Source: Elusimicrobiota bacterium
GTDB lineage: Bacteria; Elusimicrobiota; Elusimicrobia; FEN-1173
Direction of reading: 5' to 3'
NCBI GenBank assembly: GCA_016721625.1
Contig: JADKHR010000001.1
Span: 434,001-498,000, forward strand
Length of the DNA stretch: 64,000 nucleotides
Shown here piece by piece: positions 35,089-44,458 of the stretch. The position numbers and the translations under genes are program-made. The notes below the pieces were generated by a model. The model saw only the letters and a program-made list of their open reading frames with translations, did not search any database and was not told the origin of the DNA. Position 1 is the first letter of the stretch. Each line of letters begins with the position of its first letter.

Positions 35089-37107
35089 ATGAAAACAAAC
35101 GACCTTTCCAGCATTGACAGGGTGTGTGTGAACACCCTGCGCTTCTTAGCCGTCGACGCGGTGGAGAAAGCGAATTCCGGCCATCCGGGAACGCCGATGG
35201 AAGCCGCCGGACTTGGCTACGTCCTTTGGACGCAGATTCTTCGGCACAACCCCCGGGATCCACATTGGGCGAACCGCGATCGGTTTGTCCTCTCGGCGGG
35301 CCACGCCTCCATGCTTTTATACGGGCTCCTGCATCTGACAGGCTACGATCTGTCGCTGGAAGAACTGAAAAACTTCCGTCAATGGGACAGCCAAACGCCA
35401 GGACACCCCGAGAAGGGCCACACCGTGGGCGTTGAAACAACCACCGGCCCGCTGGGTCAGGGGGTTGGGAACGGCGTCGGCTTGGCCATGGCGGAACGTT
35501 TTTTGGCCGAGCGGTTCAACCGTCCTGGTTTTTCATTGATCGATCATCGGATCTGGGCCTTCGTTTCCGATGGCGATTTAATGGAGGGGGTCGCGGCGGA
35601 AGCGGCGTCTTGGCGGGGCACTTAAGATTAGGGAAACTCACCTACGTTTATCTGGATAATCGCATCACGATTGAAGGATCCACCGATTTAGCCGTTTCCG
35701 AAGACGTGGGGCGCCGGTTTGAAGCTTAGGGGTGGAGGGTTCTGCGAATTCCCGACCCAGAGGATTTGGCCGCCGTCCGGTCCGTTTTGGAAGCCGCCCG
35801 GAGCCAAGAGAAACAACCCACCCTGGTCATCGCCCGAACGCACATTGGGTTCGGGGCCCCCAACAAACAGGACACGGCGGACGCCCACGGCGCGCCCCTC
35901 GGCGCCAAGGAAACCGCCTTGGCGAAGAAAAATCTGGATTGGCCGGAATCCCCGGCCTTCCACCTACCGGAAGAGGCCCGGTCTCACTGGGCCCAAACGG
36001 CGGAACGGGGCCGAAGGGTTCAGGCTGAATGGGAAGAAATGTTTTCTCGCTATCGTCTCGCTCATCCGGATCTGGCGGGGGAATGGATGGCGCTCCAGCG
36101 CACCCCCCTCACCGAGGGATGGAAAGATAAACTTCCTGTTTTTAAAGCGGGCGAGGCTCTCGCCACGCGACAAGCGTCGGGAAAAGTGATCAACGCTCTG
36201 GCGGCGACCTTGCCGACGTTGGTGGGGGGATCCGCCGACCTGGCTCCCTCCAACAACACGAATATGGACGGAGCGGGTGATTTCTCACCACCGGGGCGGG
36301 AAAAACCTTCATTTCGGCATTCGGGAACACGGCATGGGATCCATTCTAAACGGGATCGCCCTTTCCGGGCCTTTGATTCCTTACGGCGCCACGTTCCTCA
36401 CTTTTGTCGATTACATGCGCCCGACTCTTCGCTTGGCGGCGTTGATGAAGCTCGGGGTGATCTATGTTTTCACCCACGACAGCATCGGGGTGGGAGAAGA
36501 CGGGCCCACCCACCAACCCGTTGAACAGTTGGCCAGCCTGCGTTGCATTCCGGGCCTCAGCGTTATCCGTCCGGGGGACGCCAACGAAACGGTTTTCGCC
36601 TGGCGCGCGGCCCTCGAAAGGAGAGCCGGGCCCACCGCTCTTATTCTTTCGAGGCAAAAACTCCCCACTGTTGATCGATCCACCCACACTTCGGCCGAAG
36701 GACTTCTGCGCGGGGGATACCGACTGACACCGGAGGGGCCCACCGACGTTCTTTTAATTGCCACGGGGTCGGAAGTCGCGTTGGCGCTGGGCGCCCGGGA
36801 GCGGTTGGGGCGGGAAGGGGTGAACGCCGCGGTGGTGAGCCTGCCCAGCGTGGACCTCTTTGAGCGGCAGGACGAGGCCTACCGGGAGGCGGTGATACCG
36901 CCGTCCCTTCGGGCTCGCGTGGTGGTGGAAGCCGGCGTGTCTTTCGGTTGGCATCGTTACGCCGGTCCGGAGGGGGCTCTGGTCACCCTGGACCGGTTCG
37001 GCGCTTCCGCCCCCGGCGAGATCGTTATGGAAAAGTTGGGATTTACCGTCGAAGCGGTGGCGGCCGCGGCTCGCCAAACCCTCGCGCGCGCACGCGCTCG
37101 AATTTGA
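35089..37107 (+). CDS. tkt: Transketolase, with two frameshifts and one nonsense codon
   Basis: Transketolase moves two-carbon units between sugar phosphates using thiamine diphosphate. N-terminal ANSGHPGTPM, LSAGHASMLLY and the ThDP motif GDGDLMEG are present. The middle has THIGFGAPNKQDTADAHGAPLG. The C-terminal half has NLHFGIREHGM, FTHDSIGVGEDGPTHQPVEQLASLR. Breaks: one T missing at 35610-35611, TAG at 35727-35729 where Tyr is expected, and a shift near 36279-36290. Together the pieces give a full-length protein of about 672 residues. An extended TATAAT box at 35065-35070 leaves a very short leader before the ATG. It heads the pentose-phosphate operon, so real loss of function is unlikely. 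Confidence 0.9.
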
Positions 37108-37123
37108 TTCAAGGAGAAATGTC

Positions 37124-38260
37124 ATGCCCCTTTTAAAAGAATTGCTGGCCCACGGCCAAAGCGTCTGGTTGGACAACATTCATCGGGGAATGCTGGTTTC
37201 CGGGGAACTGAAGAACCTCATCGATGGAGGGTTGCGGGGCATGACCTCGAACCCGAGCATTTTCGAAAAAGCGTTGGGCACCGGGACGGACTATGACGCG
37301 GGCCTGCGAACCCTCCTGCAAGAAGGAAAAAGCCTGGAAGACATTTTCGAATCCCTGGCCCTGGAAGACGTCTGCCAGGCGGCCGACCAGTTTCGGCCTC
37401 TCCATGACGAATCGAAAGGGGCCGACGGGTTCGTTTCGATCGAAGTCTCTCCGCTGTTCGCGCGGGACACGGAACGGACCCTCGCCGACGCGCGCCGCCT
37501 TTGGAAACGCGCGGCCCGGCCCAACGTCATGATCAAGATTCCCGCCACCAAAGAGGGCCTTCCCGCCATCGAACGGTGCCTGGCCGACGGAATTCCGATC
37601 AACGTCACCCTGATCTTCTCCATCGAGCGTTATCGGGAAGTTTTGGAAGCCCATCGCAGGGCCATGGAAACACGATTGGTGGAGGGAAAATCCCTCGCGG
37701 TCTCCACGGTGGCGAGTTTCTTTGTCAGCCGGATCGACGCGCTCATCGACAAATTGATCCAAGAAAGGATCCAGGCCTCGTCCAGTTCGACCGAAAAGGA
37801 CCAATTGTTGGAACTTCTGGGAAAAACGGCCGTGGCGAGCGCCAAAACGGCCTATCAGGTTTTCAAGACAATGACCGGGAGCCCCGCCTGGGCTCCTCTC
37901 CGCAAAAAGGGCGTGAGGTTCCAGCGCCCCCTGTGGGCCAGCACCAGCACCAAGAACCCCCATTATCCGGACCTTCTTTATGTGGACAGCTTGATCGGTC
38001 CCGACACCGTCAACACTCTTCCGCCCCAAACGCTGGAAGCGTTCCTGGACCATGGGACCGTCGCCGACACCCTGGAGAAAGGGACCGACGAGGCGCGGAA
38101 GGTCCTGGAACGTTTAAAAGTCCACAAGATCGATCTTCTTCAAGCGACGGAGACCCTCGAAACGGAGGGCGTCAAACTTTTCGCTGAGGCCTATCATAAA
38201 TTGATCGCGGGACTGCTGGCCAAGAAGAATGCGCTTCTGACTCCCGGCGCCAAGAAATAG
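37124..38260 (+). CDS. tal: Transaldolase
   Basis: 378 residues, the long TalA/TalB-like class found in actinobacteria and similar groups. QSVWLDNIHRGML and GMTSNPSIFEKAL are at the N-terminus. The Schiff-base Lys lies in RPNVMIKIPATKEGLPAI. NVTLIFSIERY and RPLWASTSTKNPHYPDLLYVD follow. The enzyme exchanges a dihydroxyacetone unit between sedoheptulose 7-phosphate and glyceraldehyde 3-phosphate. It has AAGGAGA before the ATG and sits 17 bp after tkt. Confidence 0.95.
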   Translation: MPLLKELLAHGQSVWLDNIHRGMLVSGELKNLIDGGLRGMTSNPSIFEKALGTGTDYDAGLRTLLQEGKSLEDIFESLALEDVCQAADQFRPLHDESKGADGFVSIEVSPLFARDTERTLADARRLWKRAARPNVMIKIPATKEGLPAIERCLADGIPINVTLIFSIERYREVLEAHRRAMETRLVEGKSLAVSTVASFFVSRIDALIDKLIQERIQASSSSTEKDQLLELLGKTAVASAKTAYQVFKTMTGSPAWAPLRKKGVRFQRPLWASTSTKNPHYPDLLYVDSLIGPDTVNTLPPQTLEAFLDHGTVADTLEKGTDEARKVLERLKVHKIDLLQATETLETEGVKLFAEAYHKLIAGLLAKKNALLTPGAKK

Positions 38261-38386
38261 CGGCCCCATGATGGCTGAAACGAAAACCGCCATGGACGTG
38301 GATGCCCAGAAGAACGCGTGTCGCGGAGATAACCGCGCGCGGAGTCCTCGTCACCCGTTAACCTTTTCCTCGGTTGTGAAAAACTG

Positions 38387-39286
38387 ATGGACATCGGCTT
38401 CGTTGGACTTGGGCGCATGGGCGCCAATATGGTGGAGCGCCTGCTACGGGGCGGCCATCGCGTGGTGGCGTTCAACCGCAGTCCGGAGAAAACCCACGCC
38501 GTGGTCGAAAAGGGAGCCGAGGGGGCCTTCTCGCTTTCGGAATTGGTCTCCAAGCTGACCCCCCCCCGTACGATCTGGGCCATGGTCCCATCGGGTTCGG
38601 CCACCGAAGCGACCGTTTTGGAACTCTCTCATTTATTGTCCGCTGGCGACCTGGTCGTGGATGGAGGAAATTCTCGGTACACCGATTCCGTTCGCCGGGC
38701 CGGGATCCTGGCCGGGAAGGGACTTCGGTTCATGGACGCCGGGACCTCGGGCGGGATCTGGGGCCTCGAAAACGGATATTGCTTGATGGTGGGGGGGACC
38801 CCGGAAGATTATCATCGGTTGGAACCGGCTTTGAAAACCCTGGCGCCGAACGCCGAAGGGGTTTTGCACGCCGGACCGGTGGGCGCGGGCCATTTCACGA
38901 AGATGGTTCACAACGGCATCGAGTATGCCCTCATGCAGGGATACGCGGAGGGTTTCGAGATTTTGCGCGCGGCGCCCTTTCCCTTGGACTTGGGCCGGAT
39001 CTCTCACCTTTGGAACCAGGCCAGCGTGGTCCGGTCCTGGCTTTTGGAGCTCGCCGAACGCGCTTTTGCGAAGGACCCAGATCTGGCGGCGATCAAGGAT
39101 TACGTGGAGGATTCCGGCGAGGGCCGTTGGACCGTGGAACAAGCGATCCAAACGGGCGTCCCCGCCGATGCCATCGCCCACGCGCTCTTCGCCCGATTCG
39201 CCTCCCGCCAGGAGGAATCCTTCGCGGGGAAAGTGCTGGCCGCCCTGCGAAATGAATTCGGCGGCCACGCGGTGAAAGCCAAGTAA
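38387..39286 (+). CDS. gnd: 6-Phosphogluconate dehydrogenase, short decarboxylating type
   Basis: 299 residues, the short (YqeC/GndA-like) class, which is often NAD-preferring. The Rossmann GFVGLGRMGANM, DGGNSRYTDSVRRA, GTSGGIWGLENGYCLMVGG and the catalytic Lys in GHFTKMVHNGIEYALMQ are intact. It oxidatively decarboxylates 6-phosphogluconate to ribulose 5-phosphate. It lies between tal and zwf, completing the oxidative branch. The 126-bp gap upstream has no clear promoter. Confidence 0.95.
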   Translation: MDIGFVGLGRMGANMVERLLRGGHRVVAFNRSPEKTHAVVEKGAEGAFSLSELVSKLTPPRTIWAMVPSGSATEATVLELSHLLSAGDLVVDGGNSRYTDSVRRAGILAGKGLRFMDAGTSGGIWGLENGYCLMVGGTPEDYHRLEPALKTLAPNAEGVLHAGPVGAGHFTKMVHNGIEYALMQGYAEGFEILRAAPFPLDLGRISHLWNQASVVRSWLLELAERAFAKDPDLAAIKDYVEDSGEGRWTVEQAIQTGVPADAIAHALFARFASRQEESFAGKVLAALRNEFGGHAVKAK

Positions 39287-39289
39287 CCT

Positions 39290-40834
39290 GTGGGGAATCC
39301 CCGCGCTGGAGGCGTTTTTCGAACCAAGGTCCAAGAGCGTTTTTGTTTTGAGACCCGGCCCGACCCTTGCGGGCTGGTGATCTTCGGGGCCTCGGGCGAT
39401 CTGGCCGAGCGAAAAATATTACCCTCCCTCTTCCGCCTCCGGGTCCGCGGCCAGTTGCCCCGGCGTTTTTACGCCCTCGGCGCGGGTCGGACCGAATTCA
39501 CGGATGACGTTTTTCGCGAGAGGGCCCGGACCGCCATCACCTCGGCGGTCAAAGACGCTTCCCCGGAGTCCCTGAAAGAGTTCCTTTCCGCCCTCTACTA
39601 CCAACCGCTTCGCTATGACCAACCGGAAGACTACCGGGCCTTGGCGGATCGTCTCGTTTCCTTGGACCAGGCCCACCAGACCGGGGGGAACCATGCCTTC
39701 AACCTCTCCATTCCACCGGGCCTGTACGAATGCGTGATCCGGGAACTGGGTCGCGCGGGGCTGGCTCAGGAACGGGAGAATGGGCACGGGTGGTCCCGCG
39801 TCATCATCGAAAAACCATTTGGGCGGGACCTGGAGACCGCCCAAGCCCTGGCGAAGGAAACGCGCCGCGTTTTTAGCGAGGACCAGACTTATCGCATCGA
39901 CCATTACCTCGGAAAAGAAACCGTTCAAAACATTTTGGTCCTGCGGTTCGCGAACATCTTCTTTGAACCGATTTGGAACCGCAACTACGTGGACCACGTC
40001 CAAATCACCGTGGCGGAAAGCATCGGGATCGGGCACCGGGCCGGTTATTACGAAGAGGCCGGTTGCCTTCGGGACATGTTTCAAAACCATCTCCTTCAGC
40101 TCCTGTGCGTCACCGCCATGGAAGCTCCGTCGAGCTTTCACGCCAACCGAGTGAGAGATGAGGCCTCCAAGGTCCTGCGCGCCATCCGCCCGATTCCCAT
40201 CGACCGGGTGGACGAACGCGCGGTGCGCGGCCAGTATGGCCCCGGCCGGGTGGAGGAGGAGGCCGTGCTCGGTTATCGCCAGGAATCCGGTGTTTCGCCG
40301 GATAGCCGGACGGAAACGTTCGTCGCCATGAAGGTTGTTTTGGATAACTGGCGCTGGCAAGGCGTTCCCTTTTATTTGCGATCCGGGAAACGGCTGGCCG
40401 CGCGGCGGTCCGAAGTGGTCATTCGATTTAAACACGTCCCCCATTCGCTCTTCCAGCCGCTCCAGCCCACGGACCTGACGGCCAACACGCTCGTCCTGCG
40501 TATACAGCCGGAAGAAGGGGTGTCTCTTTCCTTTGAAACCAAACACCCGGGCCCTAAAATGTGTATGAGTTCCGTTGAAATGGATTTCGATTACGAACAG
40601 TCCTTCGGGGAGCCACCCGAAGCCTACGAACGCCTTTTCCTCGATGCCATGTCTGGCGATCAAACGTTGTTTATCCGCTCGGATTGGATCAACATGGCCT
40701 GGTCGTTCCTAACCCCCGTCCTCACCCGCTGGGCGGCGGACGGTTCCCCGGCTCCCTACCCCGCCGGCCTTTGGGGACCCGCGTCCGCGGACGAACTCCT
40801 GGCCCGGGACGGACGGACCTGGCTCAACGGTTAG
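39290..40834 (+). CDS. zwf: Glucose-6-phosphate 1-dehydrogenase
   Basis: 514 residues. The cofactor motif VIFGASGDLAERKILPSL and the active-site signature RIDHYLGKE are present, and later GVPFYLRSGKRL is conserved. It makes 6-phosphogluconolactone from glucose 6-phosphate. The GTG at 39290 is 3 bp after gnd and gives a slightly long N-terminus of about 28 residues before the nucleotide fold, so a later start is possible. No phosphogluconolactonase gene is seen in the cluster. Confidence 0.95.
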   Translation: MGNPRAGGVFRTKVQERFCFETRPDPCGLVIFGASGDLAERKILPSLFRLRVRGQLPRRFYALGAGRTEFTDDVFRERARTAITSAVKDASPESLKEFLSALYYQPLRYDQPEDYRALADRLVSLDQAHQTGGNHAFNLSIPPGLYECVIRELGRAGLAQERENGHGWSRVIIEKPFGRDLETAQALAKETRRVFSEDQTYRIDHYLGKETVQNILVLRFANIFFEPIWNRNYVDHVQITVAESIGIGHRAGYYEEAGCLRDMFQNHLLQLLCVTAMEAPSSFHANRVRDEASKVLRAIRPIPIDRVDERAVRGQYGPGRVEEEAVLGYRQESGVSPDSRTETFVAMKVVLDNWRWQGVPFYLRSGKRLAARRSEVVIRFKHVPHSLFQPLQPTDLTANTLVLRIQPEEGVSLSFETKHPGPKMCMSSVEMDFDYEQSFGEPPEAYERLFLDAMSGDQTLFIRSDWINMAWSFLTPVLTRWAADGSPAPYPAGLWGPASADELLARDGRTWLNG

Positions 40835-40860
40835 CGAAACAATTCGCCAAGCTTTGAACT

Positions 40861-40877
40861 CGGGGGACCTTCCCCCG
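40861..40877 (+). terminator. Hairpin after zwf
   Basis: Perfect 7-bp arms CGGGGGA/TCCCCCG with a 3-nt loop, 26 bp after the zwf stop and directly before the tpiA promoter. It has no T-run, so it is weak as a classical terminator. Confidence 0.4.
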
Positions 40878-40879
40878 GG

Positions 40880-40908
40880 TTGCCCCGACGGAGACATTGT
40901 TCTAGAAT
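40880..40908 (+). promoter_or_regulatory. Promoter of tpiA operon
   Basis: TTGCCC at 40880-40885, a 17-bp spacer and TAGAAT at 40903-40908, followed by AAAGGAGA ahead of the ATG at 40954. Confidence 0.6.
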
Positions 40909-40953
40909 GGTCATATCAAATAACCCTTATTTTGAAATGAGAAAGGAGATTCT

Positions 40954-41733
40954 ATGTCTCGTCGACCCCTGATGGCCGGTAACTGGAAAATGCAAAAAAC
41001 GATCCCCGAAACGGTGGACTTTTTGAAGAAACTCGCCCCTCAGGTTCTGGGTCTATTGGACCGGGAAATCCTGATCTGCCCTCCCTTCACTTCGCTTTTC
41101 GCGGCCGCCCAGGCCGCCCAAGGGAGCCCCATTGCCATCGGGGCTCAAAACTTGAATGAAAACCTTCAAGGCGCCTATACGGGAGAAATTTCCGCCGGCA
41201 TGATTAAAGACGCCGGGGGGACCTTCGTTTTGATCGGACATTCCGAACGGAGACAGTATTACGGCGAGACCGACCTCCTCGTTAACAAAAAAGCCAAGCT
41301 GGCGCTGGAACAGGGACTGACCCCCGTGGTTTGCGTGGGGGAAACCCTCGCTGAACGGGAGGGGGGGAACACCTTCTCCGTGGTGGAACGCCAGGTGCTC
41401 GAAGGGCTACGGGGGTTCGCCGCGGCCCAGGCACCCGCCTTGGTCATCGCCTACGAACCCGTTTGGGCCATCGGCACCGGCAAAACCGCCACGCCGGACC
41501 AGGCCCAAGAAGTTCATGCCTTCATTCGGAAAAAGTTGGAGGGCCTTTTCGGAGGGGAAGCCTCCCGCATGAGGATTCTTTACGGCGGTTCCGTGAAACC
41601 AGACAACGTCGACTCGCTGATGTCGCAACCGGACATTCACGGCGGATTAGTGGGCGGGTCGAGTCTAAAAGCGGAAGACTTCCTCCGCATTGTCAAATTC
41701 AATCGGGTTCCCCAGGCGGCGGCCCGCTCTTGA
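40954..41733 (+). CDS. tpiA: Triosephosphate isomerase
   Basis: 259 residues. Substrate Lys in AGNWKM, catalytic His in IGHSERR, catalytic Glu in AYEPVWAIGTG and the phosphate loop ILYGGSVKPDN are all present. It interconverts dihydroxyacetone phosphate and glyceraldehyde 3-phosphate. It starts a second transcription unit of the sugar-phosphate region and is coupled to rpiB by a TTGA overlap. Length and motifs are standard. Confidence 0.97.
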   Translation: MSRRPLMAGNWKMQKTIPETVDFLKKLAPQVLGLLDREILICPPFTSLFAAAQAAQGSPIAIGAQNLNENLQGAYTGEISAGMIKDAGGTFVLIGHSERRQYYGETDLLVNKKAKLALEQGLTPVVCVGETLAEREGGNTFSVVERQVLEGLRGFAAAQAPALVIAYEPVWAIGTGKTATPDQAQEVHAFIRKKLEGLFGGEASRMRILYGGSVKPDNVDSLMSQPDIHGGLVGGSSLKAEDFLRIVKFNRVPQAAARS

Positions 41734-42179
41734 ACGTTTTCATCGGCGCCGACCACGGAGGCTTTCTCGCTAAAACGCTCTTGGTTCGAAGCCTGCGCGC
41801 CGACGGGCATGTCGTCACCGACGTGGGCGCCCCCAGCGGGGAACCCACGGATTATCCGGACCACGCGGCCCTGGTGGCGAGAGCGGTGGCGAAAGGAAAA
41901 GCCGAACGAGGCGTTTTGATCTGCGGAACCGGCATTGGCATGTCCATCGCCGCCAACAAAGTCAAAGGGGTTCGCGCGGCCGTCGCGTGGAACGAAAAAA
42001 CAGCCGCCCTGGCCGCGGAACACAACGGGGCCAATGTGCTTTGCCTGGGGGGGCGTTTTCTTTCGGCTCCGCGAATCACGCGGTTGGTCCGAATATGGCT
42101 TCGAACCTCTTTTGCAGGCGGTCGGCACCTACGGCGGTTGAACAAAATATCCGCTCTGGAAAAAGGGGGCGCGCGATGA
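41730..42179 (+). CDS. rpiB: Ribose-5-phosphate isomerase B
   Basis: 149 residues in the RpiB/LacAB fold. FIGADHGGF (substrate Asp-His), DVGAPSGEPTDYPDHA and the catalytic Cys in LICGTGIGMSIAANKVKGVRAA are present. It interconverts ribose and ribulose 5-phosphates. The TTG at 41730 overlaps the tpiA stop and gives the normal N-terminus immediately before FIGADHGG. The C-terminus is basic and somewhat longer than usual. Confidence 0.92.
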   Translation: MNVFIGADHGGFLAKTLLVRSLRADGHVVTDVGAPSGEPTDYPDHAALVARAVAKGKAERGVLICGTGIGMSIAANKVKGVRAAVAWNEKTAALAAEHNGANVLCLGGRFLSAPRITRLVRIWLRTSFAGGRHLRRLNKISALEKGGAR

Positions 42180-42589
42180 AACGATGGACATGGGCTTCTT
42201 TTTTTCTTCTGCTCGGCGGGGTTTGCTGGGCCGCCGAGTCCTCGACGCTTTTAGAAGAGGGCCTTCGCCTTGCTAACGACGGGAAGGCGTCGGAATCCCT
42301 CGTGATGATTCGTCGCGCCGCCGCCGCCGCGCCCTCAGATGCCGCCACCCAAACGGCTTTGGGGCTTGTCGCTTTACAGAACCAAAACCTTCAGGAAGCC
42401 CGCGGGGCCCTGGAGCGGGCCGTTCAACTGGATCCAAACTCCCAAACGGCGTTTTATTCGCTCGCGATGCTGTATGAGAAACTGAAGATGGGACCGGAAG
42501 CCCGGTCTGCGTGGCAACGGTTTCTGTCGCTTTCGCCTTCCGCTGAAATGGCGGAGCTGGCGCGGCGGCATGTGGAAAGGCTCCAATGA
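42176..42589 (+). CDS. Exported TPR protein
   Basis: 137 residues. A signal peptide (FFLLLGGVCWAAES) is followed by two or three tetratricopeptide-like units (ASESLVMIRRAAAAAPSDAATQTALG, LQEARGALERAVQLDPNSQTAFYSLA, PEARSAWQRFLSL). It is probably periplasmic and mediates protein contacts. The ATG overlaps the rpiB stop, and its own stop overlaps the lipoprotein start, so the four genes tpiA-rpiB-TPR-lipoprotein are coupled. No specific function is evident. Confidence 0.78.
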   Translation: MKRWTWASFFLLLGGVCWAAESSTLLEEGLRLANDGKASESLVMIRRAAAAAPSDAATQTALGLVALQNQNLQEARGALERAVQLDPNSQTAFYSLAMLYEKLKMGPEARSAWQRFLSLSPSAEMAELARRHVERLQ

Positions 42590-43149
42590 GGCGGAAGGGG
42601 TTTCTCTTTTCATGCGCGGTTATTTTGCCGGTCCTTTTCTCTGGATGCTTTTCAACAATTCGGACGGCCACCCGGCCGGGAACGGATTTCAGCCGAATCA
42701 AAAGCGTTTTGGTCCTGGAACCGGAATACGCCCAACAACGAGCCGTGACGGATGAATTCGCCCGTCAACTGCTGATGCGGGGCTACCAGGTCAAGGTCGG
42801 GGGACCTGCGGATGGGTCCGACGCGTGGCTCCAAATCACGGTCACCCAATTCGTGCCCGACGCTAAATATCTCGTTCCCCTTGAGACCTCCGGGAATCGG
42901 CAGACCTTGGTGCTGAACGCGGTGACGCCTATTTCCGGGCGAAACCTCTATCCGTCGGGGAGCGGAGCGGGAATCGAGAACGCACGGGTTTTGGTCTCCA
43001 ACGCCTCCCTCTCCTTATCGGCCCGGCTCCTCGCTCCCCAGACCCAGGAACTTCTTTGGAGCGGGGCCGTCACCTACGAAGGGTTGGACCTCGATGTGGC
43101 CGTGGAGGGTTCGGTGGCGAGCCTGTTCAAAAAGTTTCCCTTGCAGTAA
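42586..43149 (+). CDS. Hypothetical lipoprotein
   Basis: 187 residues with a lipoprotein signal peptide: charged start, hydrophobic core and lipobox LFSGC. The mature part contains FSRIKSVLVLEPEYAQQRAVTDEFARQLLMRGYQV, an arrangement like CsgG/LptE-type or GNA1162-type envelope lipoproteins that begin with a strand-helix binding a small fold. I cannot assign a family. It is the last gene of the tpiA unit, and 43150-43331 holds only the leader of pilT. Confidence 0.7.
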   Translation: MRRKGFLFSCAVILPVLFSGCFSTIRTATRPGTDFSRIKSVLVLEPEYAQQRAVTDEFARQLLMRGYQVKVGGPADGSDAWLQITVTQFVPDAKYLVPLETSGNRQTLVLNAVTPISGRNLYPSGSGAGIENARVLVSNASLSLSARLLAPQTQELLWSGAVTYEGLDLDVAVEGSVASLFKKFPLQ

Positions 43150-43331
43150 GGGGGGGCCATGGAATCCTTGAAATTAAGGGTTGAAAGTGAGTTTAACTTG
43201 ATACATACTCATGAAGGGGATCCGAAAGCCAGCATTGGAGTCGGAAGGGGTTCCCCCATGGAAAGATGACAAGGGTCTTGCTAAAATGAGGTTTATTAAA
43301 TTGTTGGAGATGCGACACCAGGAGGTTTCCC

Positions 43332-44414
43332 GTGGCCGTTGATATCAACAAACTCTTCCAAACCATGCTCCGAAGCGGTATATCGGACATTCACTTCAAG
43401 GCGGGAACGCCGCCGATGGTTCGTATCCACGGACGACTCATGTCCTCCGGGTTCAATAAAATGGGGGCTGAACACATCCTCGAGCTCGCCCAAATTTTAA
43501 TGAACGAGAATCAACGCGCCATTTTTGAGCGGGACAATGAACTGGACATGTCCTACTCGGTGCCGGACTTATCCCGCTTTCGGGTGAACATCTATCGCCA
43601 GAAAGGCTCGGTCGCGCTCTCGCTCCGCGTTGTTCCGCTTCAAGTCAAAAGCTTTGAAGAATTAAATCTCCCCGGGGACACCATGCGGAAACTCTGCCAA
43701 AACACGCGGGGCATGCTTCTGGTGGCGGGAATCACGGGCGCCGGAAAAACCACCACCCTCAATTCCATGGTGGACTACATCAACAAAAACTACGCCTACA
43801 ACATGATCATGATTGAGGATCCCATCGAGTATTACCACACCAACGACAAGTCTTCCATCGCCCAGCGGGAGATTGGGCAAGACACGCCCTCCTTCGCTTC
43901 CGCCGTTAAACATCTATTGCGGCAAGACCCCGACGTCGTGGTGCTTGGTGAAATGAGAGACGCGGAATCCATCCAGGCCGGCATTACCGCCGCGGAAACG
44001 GGGCACTTGGTTCTGGGCACCATTCATACGATGGACGCCTCCCAAACCATGGGCCGCCTTCTGGAATCCTACCACGCCGCGGAACAGGCCGGAGCGAGGG
44101 CCCGAATCTCCAACGTTTTAAAAGGTATCGTCGCACAGAGGCTTCTGGAATCCGCCGACGCAAGGGAACGCTATCCCGCCACGGAGATCTTGGTGGTGAC
44201 GTCGCTTATTCGGAAACTCCTGCTGGAGGAAAAACCCGGCGAAGTCAATAAAGCCATCGAACAGGGCCAATATTATGGAATGCATTCTTTCGATCAAGAC
44301 ATCATTCGCCTCTTCAACGAACACAAGATCACCAAAGAAGAAGCTCTCGATGCCTCCACCAATCCCGACGATCTTTTGGTGAAAATGAACACTCTCCGGA
44401 TCGGGGACGCCTAG
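43332..44414 (+). CDS. pilT: PilT-family twitching-motility ATPase
   Basis: 360 residues from a GTG preceded by GGAGG. Walker A at 133-140 (GITGAGKT), Asp box IEDPIEY at 161-167, Walker B DPDVVVLGE at 199-207 and His box TGHLVLGTIHT at 223-233 place it in the PilT/PilU retraction ATPases. N-terminal SGISDIHFKAG is the usual PAS-like start. The C-terminal AIRNLIRE motif typical of PilT is altered (SLIRKLLLEE), closer to PilU. It powers pilus retraction from the cytoplasmic face of the machine. It leads an operon with two unusual proteins. Confidence 0.92.
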   Translation: MAVDINKLFQTMLRSGISDIHFKAGTPPMVRIHGRLMSSGFNKMGAEHILELAQILMNENQRAIFERDNELDMSYSVPDLSRFRVNIYRQKGSVALSLRVVPLQVKSFEELNLPGDTMRKLCQNTRGMLLVAGITGAGKTTTLNSMVDYINKNYAYNMIMIEDPIEYYHTNDKSSIAQREIGQDTPSFASAVKHLLRQDPDVVVLGEMRDAESIQAGITAAETGHLVLGTIHTMDASQTMGRLLESYHAAEQAGARARISNVLKGIVAQRLLESADARERYPATEILVVTSLIRKLLLEEKPGEVNKAIEQGQYYGMHSFDQDIIRLFNEHKITKEEALDASTNPDDLLVKMNTLRIGDA

Positions 44415-44458
44415 CGGAGTGATGGGAGGAAAAACCGGTGAAGCCGGAGTCCAACTAG

